A stretch of DNA of 31,180 nt, taken from positions 1-31,180 of the forward strand of contig JBKBXU010000007.1 in NCBI GenBank assembly GCA_046313675.1, read 5' to 3'. The position numbers and the translations under genes were made by a program. Under the pieces are notes generated by a model that saw nothing but the letters and a program-made list of their open reading frames with translations, searched no databases and was not told where the DNA came from. Numbering within the stretch: the stretch's first letter is position 1; each line of letters starts with the position of its first letter. Source of the stretch: JBKBXU01 sp046313675 (GTDB taxonomy: Bacteria; Bacteroidota; Bacteroidia; Cytophagales; Cytophagaceae). Shown here in pieces: positions 16,324-24,448 of the stretch.

Positions 16324-17508
16324 ATGTTTAAAACCTTATTAAGAAAAATTTCCGGAAACTTTAAGTCTGATCCCTCAAAGGTAAAATTAAGTAATGGAGC
16401 GAGGAACCTTATTCAAGCGGCATTCGAAGGTATTGAGGATGGTAAATTTTTTGATAATCATGTGCATATATTAGGCATGAATACAGAAAAAACCGGATGT
16501 TGGACAAACCCATCCATATTAAACTGGAAACATCCCCTGGATACTATGAAGACCAATATTTTTATTAACGCTTCCGGTATTGATGATGTAGAAAAGGCGG
16601 ATGAACAATACCTGGATCGTTTAAATGAACTTACTTTTGGTTTTCCTAAGAAAGGAAAATTTTTGCTTCTGCCATTGGATAAGTGTTATAATAAAGATGG
16701 AACGGTAAATCAGTCCGATACAAAGTTTTATGTTCCAAATGAATATGTTTATTCTATTTGCAAGGAGCATCCTGAAGAATACGTACCGGCAGCATCTATC
16801 CATCCTTATAGAAAAGATGCCGTGGCAGAGCTAGAAAAATGGGCAATACTTGGTGTCCGTATAGTAAAGTGGATACCTAATACAATGGGAATGGATCCTT
16901 CTGATTCGATTTGTGAACCATTTTATGAGAAGATGAAAGAGTATGATATGGTACTTTTGGGTCATGCCGGCAAGGAGAGTGCCATGGAAGTGGCGAAGTT
17001 TAAAACGTTAGGCAACCCCCTTCTTTATCGTAAGCCCCTTGATCATGGAGTTAAGGTTATTATAGCTCACTGTGCAGGATTGGGTTCAAATATTGATTTT
17101 GATTGTCCTCACAAAAGACCGGTTAAAAATTACAAGCTTTTTCTTCGACTTATGAAAGAGAAGAAGTACGAAGGTTTGGTGTTTGGAGATATTTCTGCCC
17201 TTACGCAAATGAATCGTATGGGTAAGCCATTAAAAACCATGCTTAAGAGAAAATACTTGCATCACAGGTTACTCAATGGGAGCGATTATCCATTGCCTGC
17301 CATAAATTCTGTGGTTTTAACCAAGGCTTTTGTTGCCTATGGCTATTTGAATGAAGTTGAAGCTGACCTTTTGAATGAGGTTTATAAAATGAATCCCTTG
17401 CTGTTCGATTTTGTTCTTAAAAGAACCATCAGGCATCCTGAGACAAAAGGAAAGTTTTCACTGGAAGTCTTTATAAACAATCCGGTGCTTAATATTGTTA
17501 GCTTGTGA
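16324..17508 (+). CDS. metal-dependent amidohydrolase (Amidohydro_2-like)
   Basis: The 394-residue protein has the TIM-barrel amidohydrolase pattern: metal ligands H46-x-H48 (FFDNHVHIL), VKWIPN with K182 on the central strand, H214 (LLGHAGKE), H249 (VIIAHCAGLG) and D321 in LLNGSDYPLP. It therefore probably hydrolyses or decarboxylates a small cyclic or carboxylated compound; the substrate cannot be told. The first 40 residues are a separate basic/helical lead. It is cytoplasmic, with no signal peptide. It is divergent from the reductase operon and stands before the small hydrophilic gene at 17592. Confidence 0.85.
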   Translation: MFKTLLRKISGNFKSDPSKVKLSNGARNLIQAAFEGIEDGKFFDNHVHILGMNTEKTGCWTNPSILNWKHPLDTMKTNIFINASGIDDVEKADEQYLDRLNELTFGFPKKGKFLLLPLDKCYNKDGTVNQSDTKFYVPNEYVYSICKEHPEEYVPAASIHPYRKDAVAELEKWAILGVRIVKWIPNTMGMDPSDSICEPFYEKMKEYDMVLLGHAGKESAMEVAKFKTLGNPLLYRKPLDHGVKVIIAHCAGLGSNIDFDCPHKRPVKNYKLFLRLMKEKKYEGLVFGDISALTQMNRMGKPLKTMLKRKYLHHRLLNGSDYPLPAINSVVLTKAFVAYGYLNEVEADLLNEVYKMNPLLFDFVLKRTIRHPETKGKFSLEVFINNPVLNIVSL

Positions 17509-17591
17509 TTATTAAGCTTCTGTTTTTAGATCTAAATTATTTTACGCTTTGCTTTGTTAAATAGTTATATACCAAAGTAGGAGGGAATACT

Positions 17592-17849
17592 ATGATTGAT
17601 CCGGATAAAAAAGTAGAAGAAGGCAAAAAGAAAAGAGATGGAATTTATCAGAGTTCTCAACATCCGGAGCATTTTCAGAATGAAGGAAATGAACTTCTGG
17701 ATCAGCAGCTAAGTGGCAATAATGACATGGCAGAGAATGCTAATTATGATAAAGCACATGGCTTCGAAAATGAATTAGAGAAGAAAGAATCCGATGATAA
17801 AAAATTAGAGCCTTCAGAAGCAGAATTGTTGAATAAAAGTGAATTTTAA
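17592..17849 (+). CDS. small hydrophilic protein, possibly stress-related
   Basis: The 85-residue protein has no hydrophobic segment and is rich in Glu, Lys, Asn and Asp (KKVEEGKKKRDGIY, ELEKKESDDKKLEPSEAELL). It looks intrinsically disordered, like small stress or desiccation proteins, but no family is recognised. It is preceded by AGGAGGG (17579-17585), seven bases before the ATG. Such a strong Shine-Dalgarno is unusual among its neighbours. It is followed directly by a terminator, so it forms its own unit or ends the amidohydrolase transcript. Confidence 0.72.
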   Translation: MIDPDKKVEEGKKKRDGIYQSSQHPEHFQNEGNELLDQQLSGNNDMAENANYDKAHGFENELEKKESDDKKLEPSEAELLNKSEF

Positions 17850-17854
17850 ACAAT

Positions 17855-17884
17855 AAAAAAGCCTCCCGGAAAAGAGGCTTTTTT
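17855..17884. terminator. bidirectional intrinsic terminator
   Basis: AAAAAAGCCTC, loop of 8, GAGGCTTTTTT, starting five bases after the stop of the small hydrophilic gene. It could also stop minus-strand transcripts of the gene at 18254-17994. Confidence 0.9.
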
Positions 17885-17993
17885 ACTACAATAAATTAAA
17901 CAGGGTTATGAATTCGTGTTATGTACCTATTTATACTGCTCAACAAAAAAAGGTAACCGGATAATTCAATTTTTTTATAAATTTTTTTTCTTG

Positions 17994-18254
17994 CTATGAG
18001 AAGTTACTGCCTATCATGCCTTTAATTTGTTCACAGGAAACAAAAATTGGCTTTTTGTCAATATAAAGTTTTACTTCAGATTCAGAAATTTCAAACCTTC
18101 CCTCTACGGACATGCCTAATTTTGAAATGGAGAAATTTCCATGCTTTTGATCTCCGTTAATCTCGCCCCCGTTATCTTCAATTGCTGATTTCGCTTTTGA
18201 ATATATTTTTTCCGGATCTTGAGTATGATCAAATTTAAATTCACAGTTAGCCAT
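17994..18254 (-). CDS. small conserved-type protein resembling PHA-granule-region proteins
   Basis: The 86-residue cytoplasmic protein runs as helix then strands: a lead with DPEKIYSKAKSAIEDNGG, then GNFSISKLGMSVEGRFEISESEVKL, then a helix QIKGMIGSNFS. This layout resembles the small polyhydroxyalkanoic-acid-system (PHA_gran_rgn) proteins, where a G-x-x-x-x-G-x-(I/F) strand is followed by a hydrophobic strand and helix. That match is by pattern and weak. It has no co-directional neighbour within 300 bp. The function is unknown. Confidence 0.62.
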   Translation of the reverse strand: MANCEFKFDHTQDPEKIYSKAKSAIEDNGGEINGDQKHGNFSISKLGMSVEGRFEISESEVKLYIDKKPIFVSCEQIKGMIGSNFS

Positions 18255-18452
18255 AGTAAATGTATTTAATGAATAATAGTTTGAGCGAAAGTTAAGACTT
18301 TCTCTCGTATAAATAAATAACCCCTTGTTAGAAGGAAGTTTTTCTTAAAGATATTCCTGATAGGTGCTTCATCAGTTCTTTGGTTTCCCAATGGGCAAAT
18401 ATGCCTATTTCAGGCTCATTAAGGTTCATTAGGTTTGATGGCTTATAAAATA

Positions 18453-18493
18453 GCACAGGGCATCTCCCTGGATTATTGAGAGATGCCCTGTGC
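18453..18493 (-). terminator. strong 14-bp hairpin terminator after the nitroreductase gene
   Basis: GCACAGGGCATCTC (18453-18466) and GAGATGCCCTGTGC (18480-18493) pair perfectly with a 13-nt loop. On the minus strand TATTTTAT follows. It lies 65 bp after the nitroreductase stop. The rest of 18255-18557 has no gene; a 10-bp imperfect tandem repeat (AGGCTCATTA, AGGTTCATTA) is at 18411-18430. Confidence 0.65.
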
Positions 18494-18557
18494 CCATTTA
18501 AATATTCAAAATGGGTTCTGTAAAAGGTCTAAATGCCAACGTTTTATGAAGCCCTGT

Positions 18558-19184
18558 TCATAGCTTAAAAACAAATAATTTCTCTTTTTCTCTCCGAACT
18601 TTTGGCGCTTTGCTGAGCCAATCATTTTCTGTATCTCTGTATCCCAAAGGCAATAAAGTTACACTTTTTAGCCCTTTTTCCTGTAGGTTAAGCAGTTTGT
18701 CCAGAGCAGTGCTGTCAAAACCTTCCATTGGTGTAGCATCTATCCTCTCCTCTGCTGCAGCTGCTATGGCTGTTCCAAAGGCAATATATGCTTGCCGGGC
18801 AGCCCAGTTAAAATTTTCTTCTTGCGGCCGATTGACCAATGAAAAAATGTTTTTCTTGAAACCATCAAGTGAGCCCAGGGGTACGTTTCTGGTTTCGGCA
18901 ATGGATGCAATATATTCCTCTACCTGGTGAATATGAATATTTTCCCATGCAGCAAAGACAAGTAAATGAGACGAGTCTATGACCTGAGCCTGCTTGCTGA
19001 CATTGAAGATTTCTTTTTTTAAATCCTGGTCCGTGATTACCAATACCGTATAAGGCTGTAATCCCATGGAAGAAGGTGCCAGACGTATGGCCTGCAATAC
19101 AGTTTCAACCTTTTCATCAGGCACGATCTTTCCATTCATTTTTTTTGTGGCATATCTCCACTCTAAAGCATCAATTAGGTTCAT
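18558..19184 (-). CDS. NAD(P)H-dependent nitroreductase-family oxidoreductase
   Basis: The 208-residue FMN-binding enzyme has the family marks of NfsB-type nitroreductases: RYATKKM near residue 10 (FMN phosphate contacts), APSSMGLQPY (36-45), and the C-terminal LLPLGYRDTENDWLSKAPKVRRE segment. It reduces nitro-compounds or quinones with NAD(P)H in the cytoplasm; the native substrate is unknown. It starts 11 bp after the YceI gene on the same strand, so they share an operon, and a strong terminator follows. The pairing of a nitroreductase with YceI suggests a redox-stress role. Confidence 0.92.
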   Translation of the reverse strand: MNLIDALEWRYATKKMNGKIVPDEKVETVLQAIRLAPSSMGLQPYTVLVITDQDLKKEIFNVSKQAQVIDSSHLLVFAAWENIHIHQVEEYIASIAETRNVPLGSLDGFKKNIFSLVNRPQEENFNWAARQAYIAFGTAIAAAAEERIDATPMEGFDSTALDKLLNLQEKGLKSVTLLPLGYRDTENDWLSKAPKVRREKEKLFVFKL

Positions 19185-19195
19185 ACTATTTCGGT

Positions 19196-19786
19196 TTATT
19201 TAGAGGCAACAAGGCTTACATTTAATTCGAACGTATTGTTAATGGCTTTATCTCCCAAGCCATCAAAAAAGCTTCCAGATCCATATTTTATTTCGTATTG
19301 AGTTCTGTCAACCAATATTTTAGCTGTTGCATTTATTTTGTTATCTAAAATCTTAATCGTGGCTGGAAATTCTATTGGTTTGGTTATGCCCTTTATTGTC
19401 AAATCTCCTTTTACAGAATAAGTATCCGTTCCTGTAGATGTAACTTCTTTGACTTCCAATGTAGCTTTCGGATGTGCGGCGGTACTAAAAAAATCTTCTG
19501 AATTTAAGTGCCCAACAAGTTTGGCGTTGGTCTCTTTATCTTTAAGATCAGTACATTTTATAGAAGTCATGTCGATGGAGAATACTCCTCCGGTAATCTT
19601 TTTCCCATCTGTGATGAACTTACCGTCCGAGATTTTAATATTCCCGGAATGTTCCCCGATGACTTTCCTGCCTATCCAGTTTACGGAACTTTGTTTCGTG
19701 TCAACCCTGTATTCATTAACTGACAAGGTAAAGGCCATCATGACAGATGCGAATAATACTAATGAGGTAATTGCTAGTGTTTTCAT
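19196..19786 (-). CDS. YceI-family periplasmic lipid-binding protein
   Basis: The 196-residue protein has a signal peptide (about 1-19) and then the YceI beta-barrel: YRVDTKQSSVNWIGRKV, the GGVFSIDMTSI strand, HLNSEDFFSTAAHPKA (the signature H-L-x-S-x-D-F-F), GDLTIKGITKPIEF and the C-terminal FELNVSLVASK. The family binds isoprenoid-like lipids and is often linked to acid or redox stress. It should be periplasmic. It precedes the nitroreductase by 11 bp in the same orientation; the permease gene stops 95 bp upstream. Confidence 0.94.
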   Translation of the reverse strand: MKTLAITSLVLFASVMMAFTLSVNEYRVDTKQSSVNWIGRKVIGEHSGNIKISDGKFITDGKKITGGVFSIDMTSIKCTDLKDKETNAKLVGHLNSEDFFSTAAHPKATLEVKEVTSTGTDTYSVKGDLTIKGITKPIEFPATIKILDNKINATAKILVDRTQYEIKYGSGSFFDGLGDKAINNTFELNVSLVASK

Positions 19787-19881
19787 GTGTAGGTTTAAAT
19801 GAGTTAACTTAAGTGTTAGTACAATATATGTTATAACGTTTAATAATGCAAGTATGTTCTATACCTTTTTAAGCGAGGGCG

Positions 19882-20982
19882 CTACTTTTTGGAAAACAGG
19901 TTTTTGATTTTTTCTATGGTAATTGCGTATTTTTCTGTGCCTCTGTCGCTAAGGAGGAATGCCACAGGTTGCAGGTAGTTGATGTGTTCACAGGTTATTC
20001 GTAGCATTGCAATGTAGGGGACGATCAGGAACATTCCCGCCGGCCCCCAGATCATGCTTCCGAAGATAAGGCTAAGAATGGTAATTAGAGGATTCAGCCG
20101 TACTTGTCCCCCGGTAATATTAGGGGTGAGGATGTTGTTTTCAACAAATTGAATGATAAGAAAATAGATCACCACCCACAGCATATAGCTTAAGGAATCC
20201 ATAACGAAAAAGGTATAAAATAGTGGGAAAATAGCCCCTATTAAGGTTCCAAAATATGGGATGAAATTAAATATTGCTGCTATAACGCCTAAAAGAATGG
20301 CATGCTCCACTCCAATGATTGTAAAACTTATAGAGTGGGTAATGGATAAAATTATTACTACAATAAAGACTCCCGTCATATATTTTACGGTCACGGAATT
20401 TACTTCATCAAGGACTTTTTCAGCGTCTTTATTTTTTCCATTAGGAACCATTTTAATCACAAAATCATGAAACTTTGTCCGGTAGTACAGCATAAAAAAC
20501 ACAAATACAGGCATTAGGGCTACATTGACGAGTGTGCTCGTGGTGGCCATGAATAAGGTGGTAAACATTTGACCTGAATTTTCCATCAGGCTTAGAAAAA
20601 GGTCGCTAAGCCCGGTGTCCAGCCGTTCTCGGGAGACCCCAAAGGATGCCGATATCCAGTTCCTGACTTTATCGATGTTTGTCACTGCCTGTTCTCTTAC
20701 CTGCGGCATATCACTTGCCAGTATGGCAAGTTGATTTGAAATAAATGCGATGGAGCCGGTAACGATTCCCAGGCCTATCAATATCGCCACAAGGTTTGAT
20801 ATGATTCGGGGGATCTTCCTCTTTTCCAAGAAATTTGCTATGGGGAAAAGCAAGTAGGTAAAAAGTACTGCAAGTGCCAGTGGAATAAGAAATTGCTGAG
20901 ATTTTACCAAGCCATATATTACCACTATGATAAATATGATATAGACGGTGATCTTTTTTATCAGTTGATAAAGGTTGTTCAT
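19882..20982 (-). CDS. AI-2E transporter-family permease (PerM/YdiK-like)
   Basis: The 366-residue inner-membrane protein has about eight helices, arranged as in the family: paired N-terminal helices (IYGLVKSQQFLIPLALAVLF, then FLEKRKIPRIISNLVAILIG), a soluble middle (VREQAVTNIDKVRNWIS), and a C-terminal block with the conserved FNFIPYFGTLIGAIFP and VENNILTPNITGG segments. Some relatives export autoinducer-2 or act as ion antiporters; the substrate here is unknown. The length is normal. It is 95 bp upstream of the YceI gene on the same strand and could be cotranscribed. Confidence 0.92.
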   Translation of the reverse strand: MNNLYQLIKKITVYIIFIIVVIYGLVKSQQFLIPLALAVLFTYLLFPIANFLEKRKIPRIISNLVAILIGLGIVTGSIAFISNQLAILASDMPQVREQAVTNIDKVRNWISASFGVSRERLDTGLSDLFLSLMENSGQMFTTLFMATTSTLVNVALMPVFVFFMLYYRTKFHDFVIKMVPNGKNKDAEKVLDEVNSVTVKYMTGVFIVVIILSITHSISFTIIGVEHAILLGVIAAIFNFIPYFGTLIGAIFPLFYTFFVMDSLSYMLWVVIYFLIIQFVENNILTPNITGGQVRLNPLITILSLIFGSMIWGPAGMFLIVPYIAMLRITCEHINYLQPVAFLLSDRGTEKYAITIEKIKNLFSKK

Positions 20983-21405
20983 TTGTCCGGGGGGCTTGGT
21001 TTTCTATACAGTTCTCTGAAGTAGATAATTATAAATTGGGTGGAAATGTTTAATGATTTTTTGGGGGGTGGGAAAAGAAAAACCTCTGTGGAGATCTAAG
21101 GGGAATTACCCGATTCAGACTCAGTACTTGATATTCATGCTTAATAACTTCCTTTTATTATATTCTATGAAATTATCTTTCTTCGCAGGTTTAATTGTTT
21201 TTTTGGAATGACTTTTTATCAGGTTGGGGGCATCCTTTTTAATTAGAGCCGGAACCTGATTTTTTTAGCCTTGTATGACTAGCTTGTAATATAAAGAATT
21301 CACCCTTTCTGCTCACACTTTATTACAAATTTTAAGTAAGGCAAAGAACAAAAGGTAAGCTGGGGTGTTTATTTCAGTTCATTAATAGGAATTAAATTTT
21401 TAAAA
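20983..21405. other. 423-bp divergent gap, no gene seen
   Basis: The gap separates the permease and the FMN-reductase gene. It holds a GGGGGGTGGG stretch near 21062 and otherwise AT-rich DNA. No promoter consensus, tRNA or repeat was recognised. Confidence 0.5.
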
Positions 21406-22062
21406 ATGGCAGATGAAAAGCAAACCTCCCCAGATAGCCCTGTTTCAATACTTATATTTGCAGCTTCTCTTAAAGAAAGCTTAATCAATAAAAAGCTGGC
21501 AAAGCTGGCGGCTATAATTGTTGAAGAGCATGGTGGCATAGTTGATTTTGCAGATATGAGCGAATTTGATTGCCCCTCATTCAACCAGGATTTAGAATCA
21601 GAAGAGTTTCCTGAGGGGGCTCAAGCGCTGTTAAAAAAGTTGAAAGCTAATGATGCTTTTATGATAAGTAGTCCTGAGTACAATTTTTCGATGCCGGGGG
21701 TATTGAAAAACGCCATAGACTGGGTCTCACGTTTCCGCCCCCAGCCCTTAAATGAAAAACATGGTTTGCTGATGTCTGCTTCTCCTTCCATGGCCGGAGG
21801 CAACAGGGGGCTGTGGGCATTAAGGGTTCCTTTGGAACATTTGGGTGCTCATTTATATCCGCACATGTTTTCTCTGGCCTTAGCGCATCAGGCTTTTACT
21901 ATGGATAACCGACTTAACAACACCACATTGGAAGAGCGATTTAAAGAAAATATTATTGCTTTTATGGATCTGGTTGAAGCGGCAAAGCATTATCCGTGTA
22001 TGAAAAAGCATTGGGTGGAATTTCTTGGTGAACCCGAGAATAAAGGTGACAAGGCTGGATAG
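21406..22062 (+). CDS. NADPH-dependent FMN reductase-family protein
   Basis: The 218-residue flavodoxin-fold enzyme has the FMN phosphate loop AASLKESLINKKL (19-31) and the family signature SPEYNFSMPGVLKNAIDWV (89-107). It reduces flavins, quinones or chromate-type acceptors with NAD(P)H. The C-terminal tail after about residue 180 is longer than in the compact members. It is cytoplasmic and monocistronic. It lies at the left edge of the AT-rich, gene-poor stretch but looks like ordinary chromosomal coding sequence. Confidence 0.92.
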   Translation: MADEKQTSPDSPVSILIFAASLKESLINKKLAKLAAIIVEEHGGIVDFADMSEFDCPSFNQDLESEEFPEGAQALLKKLKANDAFMISSPEYNFSMPGVLKNAIDWVSRFRPQPLNEKHGLLMSASPSMAGGNRGLWALRVPLEHLGAHLYPHMFSLALAHQAFTMDNRLNNTTLEERFKENIIAFMDLVEAAKHYPCMKKHWVEFLGEPENKGDKAG

Positions 22063-22326
22063 GGATTATATCAATGTAAGAACCTATAAAACCCGGGATA
22101 CAATTAAGGCCGGAGGCTAAGATGATTTTAAATAAGTATCTGGCCATGTCTAAATTTTTACCGGTAATTACTAACCAAAATTGAATGATTATTTAATAGA
22201 GCTTCGAGAACTGACGGTTAATAACCTTACTGTTATTCTGGTAAAGCGCCGGGGTTGTGAAAGAATAGAAAATAAAACAGCCTAAATTCTTTTTTATCTA
22301 AACATCTAAAAGTAGTATAAGCTTTA

Positions 22327-22824
22327 CTATTCCTTTTTTTCTAATTGTTTACTCTGAGATGTCTTGCCAATTATAAAGACAGAAACAAGGCCAACAACGG
22401 TCGTTCCTCCTATTATACCTGCTACTGCATTATGCCCATTGATTGCTAAATGCCAAGCAGCCAACAGTGCAACAATGCCAATAGTAAATCCAAATATTTG
22501 TCCTAAAAAACTTTGGTTTGATTGACTTTTTATCGCTGATTTTTCAATCGCAATTCTATGCGAATTTTGATTCTCTGCCATTTGCATAATTCTCTCGGCC
22601 CCATTAGGAATAATAGCAGAATATTTTTCCAATACCTCAGGGGGAGGTAAAGGCCCCGAGTGTATTGTACGACGGGTAAAAGAGGCTAATTGAAATACTG
22701 CGTCTCTTCGTTTATCTTGCGGAACATTCTTTAAAAGGCCTTGAAGTTCAGGAGGGAACGAATCTTCTGGCAATTTATCTTCTTCAATATTAGACGTTCT
22801 TTTGTGTCTGCTTTTGGCACTCAT
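22327..22824 (-). CDS. DUF2335 membrane protein
   Basis: The 165-residue protein has a basic, Pro-rich soluble N-terminal half with the family mark GPLPPPEVLEKYSAIIPNGA (57-76), then AERIMQMAENQNSHR and a short helical stretch, and two hydrophobic segments (about 107-127 and 133-153) with a short basic/acidic tail. This is the DUF2335 layout; the family has no known activity. Its ATG shares one base with the stop of the preceding gene (TAATG at 22826-22822 on the minus strand), so translation is coupled to the 81-residue partner. No terminator follows within 250 bp. The setting is accessory. Confidence 0.82.
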   Translation of the reverse strand: MSAKSRHKRTSNIEEDKLPEDSFPPELQGLLKNVPQDKRRDAVFQLASFTRRTIHSGPLPPPEVLEKYSAIIPNGAERIMQMAENQNSHRIAIEKSAIKSQSNQSFLGQIFGFTIGIVALLAAWHLAINGHNAVAGIIGGTTVVGLVSVFIIGKTSQSKQLEKKE

Positions 22825-23069
22825 TAAAATTTTAAATCTAATTGATCTCCATTTGCTTTAGAAACCATTTTAATATAGTTGTCTAAAGCAACTTTTACAT
22901 CATTTCCCACAGTATTCCAATCAGACTGCAATGCTTTTCTGTCTGCTTCTTCATGTGAAATAGAATAGTTATAGGAATAATAATTACCAAAAACATTAAT
23001 AGAGGACGCTACACCTGAAAGAAAAGATGATGTCGAAAACAAACGAAATGTACCTGATTCCTTTTTCAT
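22824..23069 (-). CDS. 81-residue partner of DUF2335 protein, unknown family
   Basis: The small soluble protein has a Ser-rich N-terminal part (FRLFSTSSFLSGVASSINVFG), then an aromatic stretch NYYSYNYSIS, and a helical acidic part HEEADRKALQSDWNTVGNDVKVALDNYIKM. No catalytic motif or membrane helix is seen. Its stop overlaps the ATG of the DUF2335 gene by one base, which argues that the two act together in fixed ratio. I do not recognise the family. It is the first gene of the unit; upstream is AT-rich DNA with an (AT)n tract at about 23090-23103 and no clear consensus promoter. Confidence 0.7.
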   Translation of the reverse strand: MKKESGTFRLFSTSSFLSGVASSINVFGNYYSYNYSISHEEADRKALQSDWNTVGNDVKVALDNYIKMVSKANGDQLDLKF

Positions 23070-23562
23070 AGTAGTAAGCTTTACTTGACCATATATATAT
23101 ATAATACTTAAAAAGTAGTAACAAGTTTCAAATTGATAACGAATTATTATTTACTTTATTTTAAGGCTATTATTTAATCTCCTTTTAATTAACTTGTTGT
23201 AAGTCAAAAATTAATACTTTTAGTTTTGTGTTGACTTGTTATTAGGATTAGATTCCTAACTTTTAATGAATAGAATTTATGCAAATATATAAATTTATTT
23301 AACCTATGTTGATAAATTATCAATATTAATTACAATTATTAATTACTGTTAAAATTCTTAATAATGATAGCCTATTCCCGGCTATTAAATAGGTAGATAA
23401 GCTCCTAAATTTTAAAGTGACACCATTTTTATTCTTAAATTTCGGTTATTTTTTTGGCTAAATGGAAAAAATAAAGGGGAAATCTCTCCCCCTTCTTTAT
23501 TTCTCAACAACCTCTAAGCCGTTCGCTTTTATTCAATCAGCAATTTTAGTTGTCTTTCTTAA
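23070..23562. other. AT-rich gap with an orphan promoter and a hairpin
   Basis: No gene is supported. On the plus strand TTG (23197-23199), 21 bp, TAGTTTTG (23221-23228) resemble a promoter that leads to no complete gene. AAGGGG/CCCCTT (23474-23479/23489-23494) with CTTTATTTC behind it could be a weak plus-strand terminator. Together they could bracket a roughly 250-nt untranslated transcript; this is inference. Confidence 0.4.
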
Positions 23563-23850
23563 AATGCGGTTTGTCCTATTTTCAATACTGTTTTAAAATT
23601 CTTTTCATCGGCAAAGGAAGATCAGGAAAATTTATCGAACCTTGATGGATTTATTGACTTTTGCCTGCTAATTACCTTTGGCTTAAGTATTTTATGGGAT
23701 GAATTAGACTTTGAAGACAGACAATTATTGCAAAAATCCATCTTTCCGGAGAAAATCATCTATGATAGTGAAAAACACTGTTATCGAACCTCCAGAGTAA
23801 ATGAAATTTTTAAGTTAAAATATTTAAAATCAGAAGAAAAAGAAGGCAAA
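23563..23850 (+). pseudogene. C-terminal remnant of a site-specific (serine-type) recombinase
   Basis: The frame opens after a stop at 23560-23562 and reads NLDGFIDFCLLITFGLSI, then DEL-x-FEDRQLLQKSIFPEKIIYD and HCYRTSRVNEIF. The pattern R-Q-x-L-Q-K-x-(I/V)-FPE-x-I-x-Y-x(5-8)-R-T-x-R-V-N-x-x-F is the usual C-terminal end of recombinases found in Bacteroidota mobile elements. The catalytic N-terminal part is missing and the natural stop is lost: the frame runs on into the antisense of the tRNA. It lies just past the 3' end of the tRNA-fMet gene. It is probably the relic of an element once inserted here. Confidence 0.6.
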
Positions 23851-23886
23851 AAAAAAGGACGAACCAACAATAATGTCAGTTCGTCC
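23848..23886 (-). terminator. intrinsic terminator of the tRNA-fMet transcript
   Basis: On the minus strand GGACGAAC (23886-23879), a 14-nt loop, GTTCGTCC (23864-23857) and nine T (23856-23848). It begins eight bases after the tRNA 3' end. Confidence 0.9.
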
Positions 23887-23893
23887 GGCTTAG

Positions 23894-23966
<73 letters not shown>

Positions 23967-24020
23967 ATGTGGTATTTTTATTCTTTTAAATTTATACTCA
24001 ATTTTCTAATAAAAAAAACT

Positions 24021-24070
24021 GAGTCCAACGAGCTTCTCCGATAACTATCGGGACTCCGTCCCGCAATGTG
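24021..24070 (-). repeat. decayed copy of the tRNA-fMet 5' half in the tRNA leader
   Basis: The minus strand reads GCGGGACGGAG then AGCTCGTTGGACTCAG, against GCGGGATGGAG and AGCTCGTTGGGCTCAT in the intact tRNA. The flanking ATGTGGT block (plus strand) is also shared. The D-loop is replaced by the palindrome CCGATA-AC-TATCGG (24038-24051). The copy ends at the anticodon. GAGTCC (24021-24026) and GGACTC (24051-24056) also pair, and on the minus strand eight T (24018-24011) follow, so the relic looks like an intrinsic terminator placed between promoter and tRNA. Confidence 0.65.
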
Positions 24071-24091
24071 GTGTTTCCCGTATTGGGAAGG

Positions 24092-24122
24092 CAAAATTAA
24101 CTATTTAATAACATAAAGCAAA
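24092..24122 (-). promoter_or_regulatory. promoter of the tRNA-fMet unit
   Basis: On the minus strand TTTG (24122-24119), 19 bp, TAATTTTG (24099-24092): a full match to the Bacteroidota consensus. Transcription would start near 24085 and pass through the tRNA-like relic before the tRNA. Confidence 0.75.
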
Positions 24123-24413
24123 ACAAAAGGTTCGAAAATTAGAATTTTTTACTTAACCTGCTGCCATTCAGTAGGACTAAAAATAAATCTTTTTTACTCT
24201 TATGCATTGTGCATGCCTTTTATATCAGGATATGAATATAACACTTGAGCATGGATTTAGTTTTACTTTTTTTAATTAGAATTTAATTTGACTATTCATT
24301 CTGAACTATATCTTCGCATGCGTTTTAACCACTAAATTTTCATTTTATAAATATGTTTACTTTAATTAAAAATCTATTTTATGTCTTGGACTTTTATTTT
24401 CTTGGCAATCCCT

Positions 24414-24421
24414 TAATTTTG
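24414..24421 (+). promoter_or_regulatory. -7 box for the outer-membrane protein gene
   Basis: TAATTTTG fits TAnnTTTG, 28 bp before ATG 24449. The nearest upstream TTG (24386-24388) is at a longer than usual spacing. The rest of 24123-24448 has no gene. Confidence 0.45.
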
Positions 24422-24448
24422 CCAGTTGTCTAAAACTTTGAAGAAAGT

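Noticed and set aside
18411..18440. Tandem 10-bp repeat as part of a repeat array
   Set aside because: Only two good copies and one poor copy; likely chance or local slippage.
22119..22181. 20-codon plus-strand frame after the FMN reductase
   Set aside because: Too short, no terminator, no recognisable feature.
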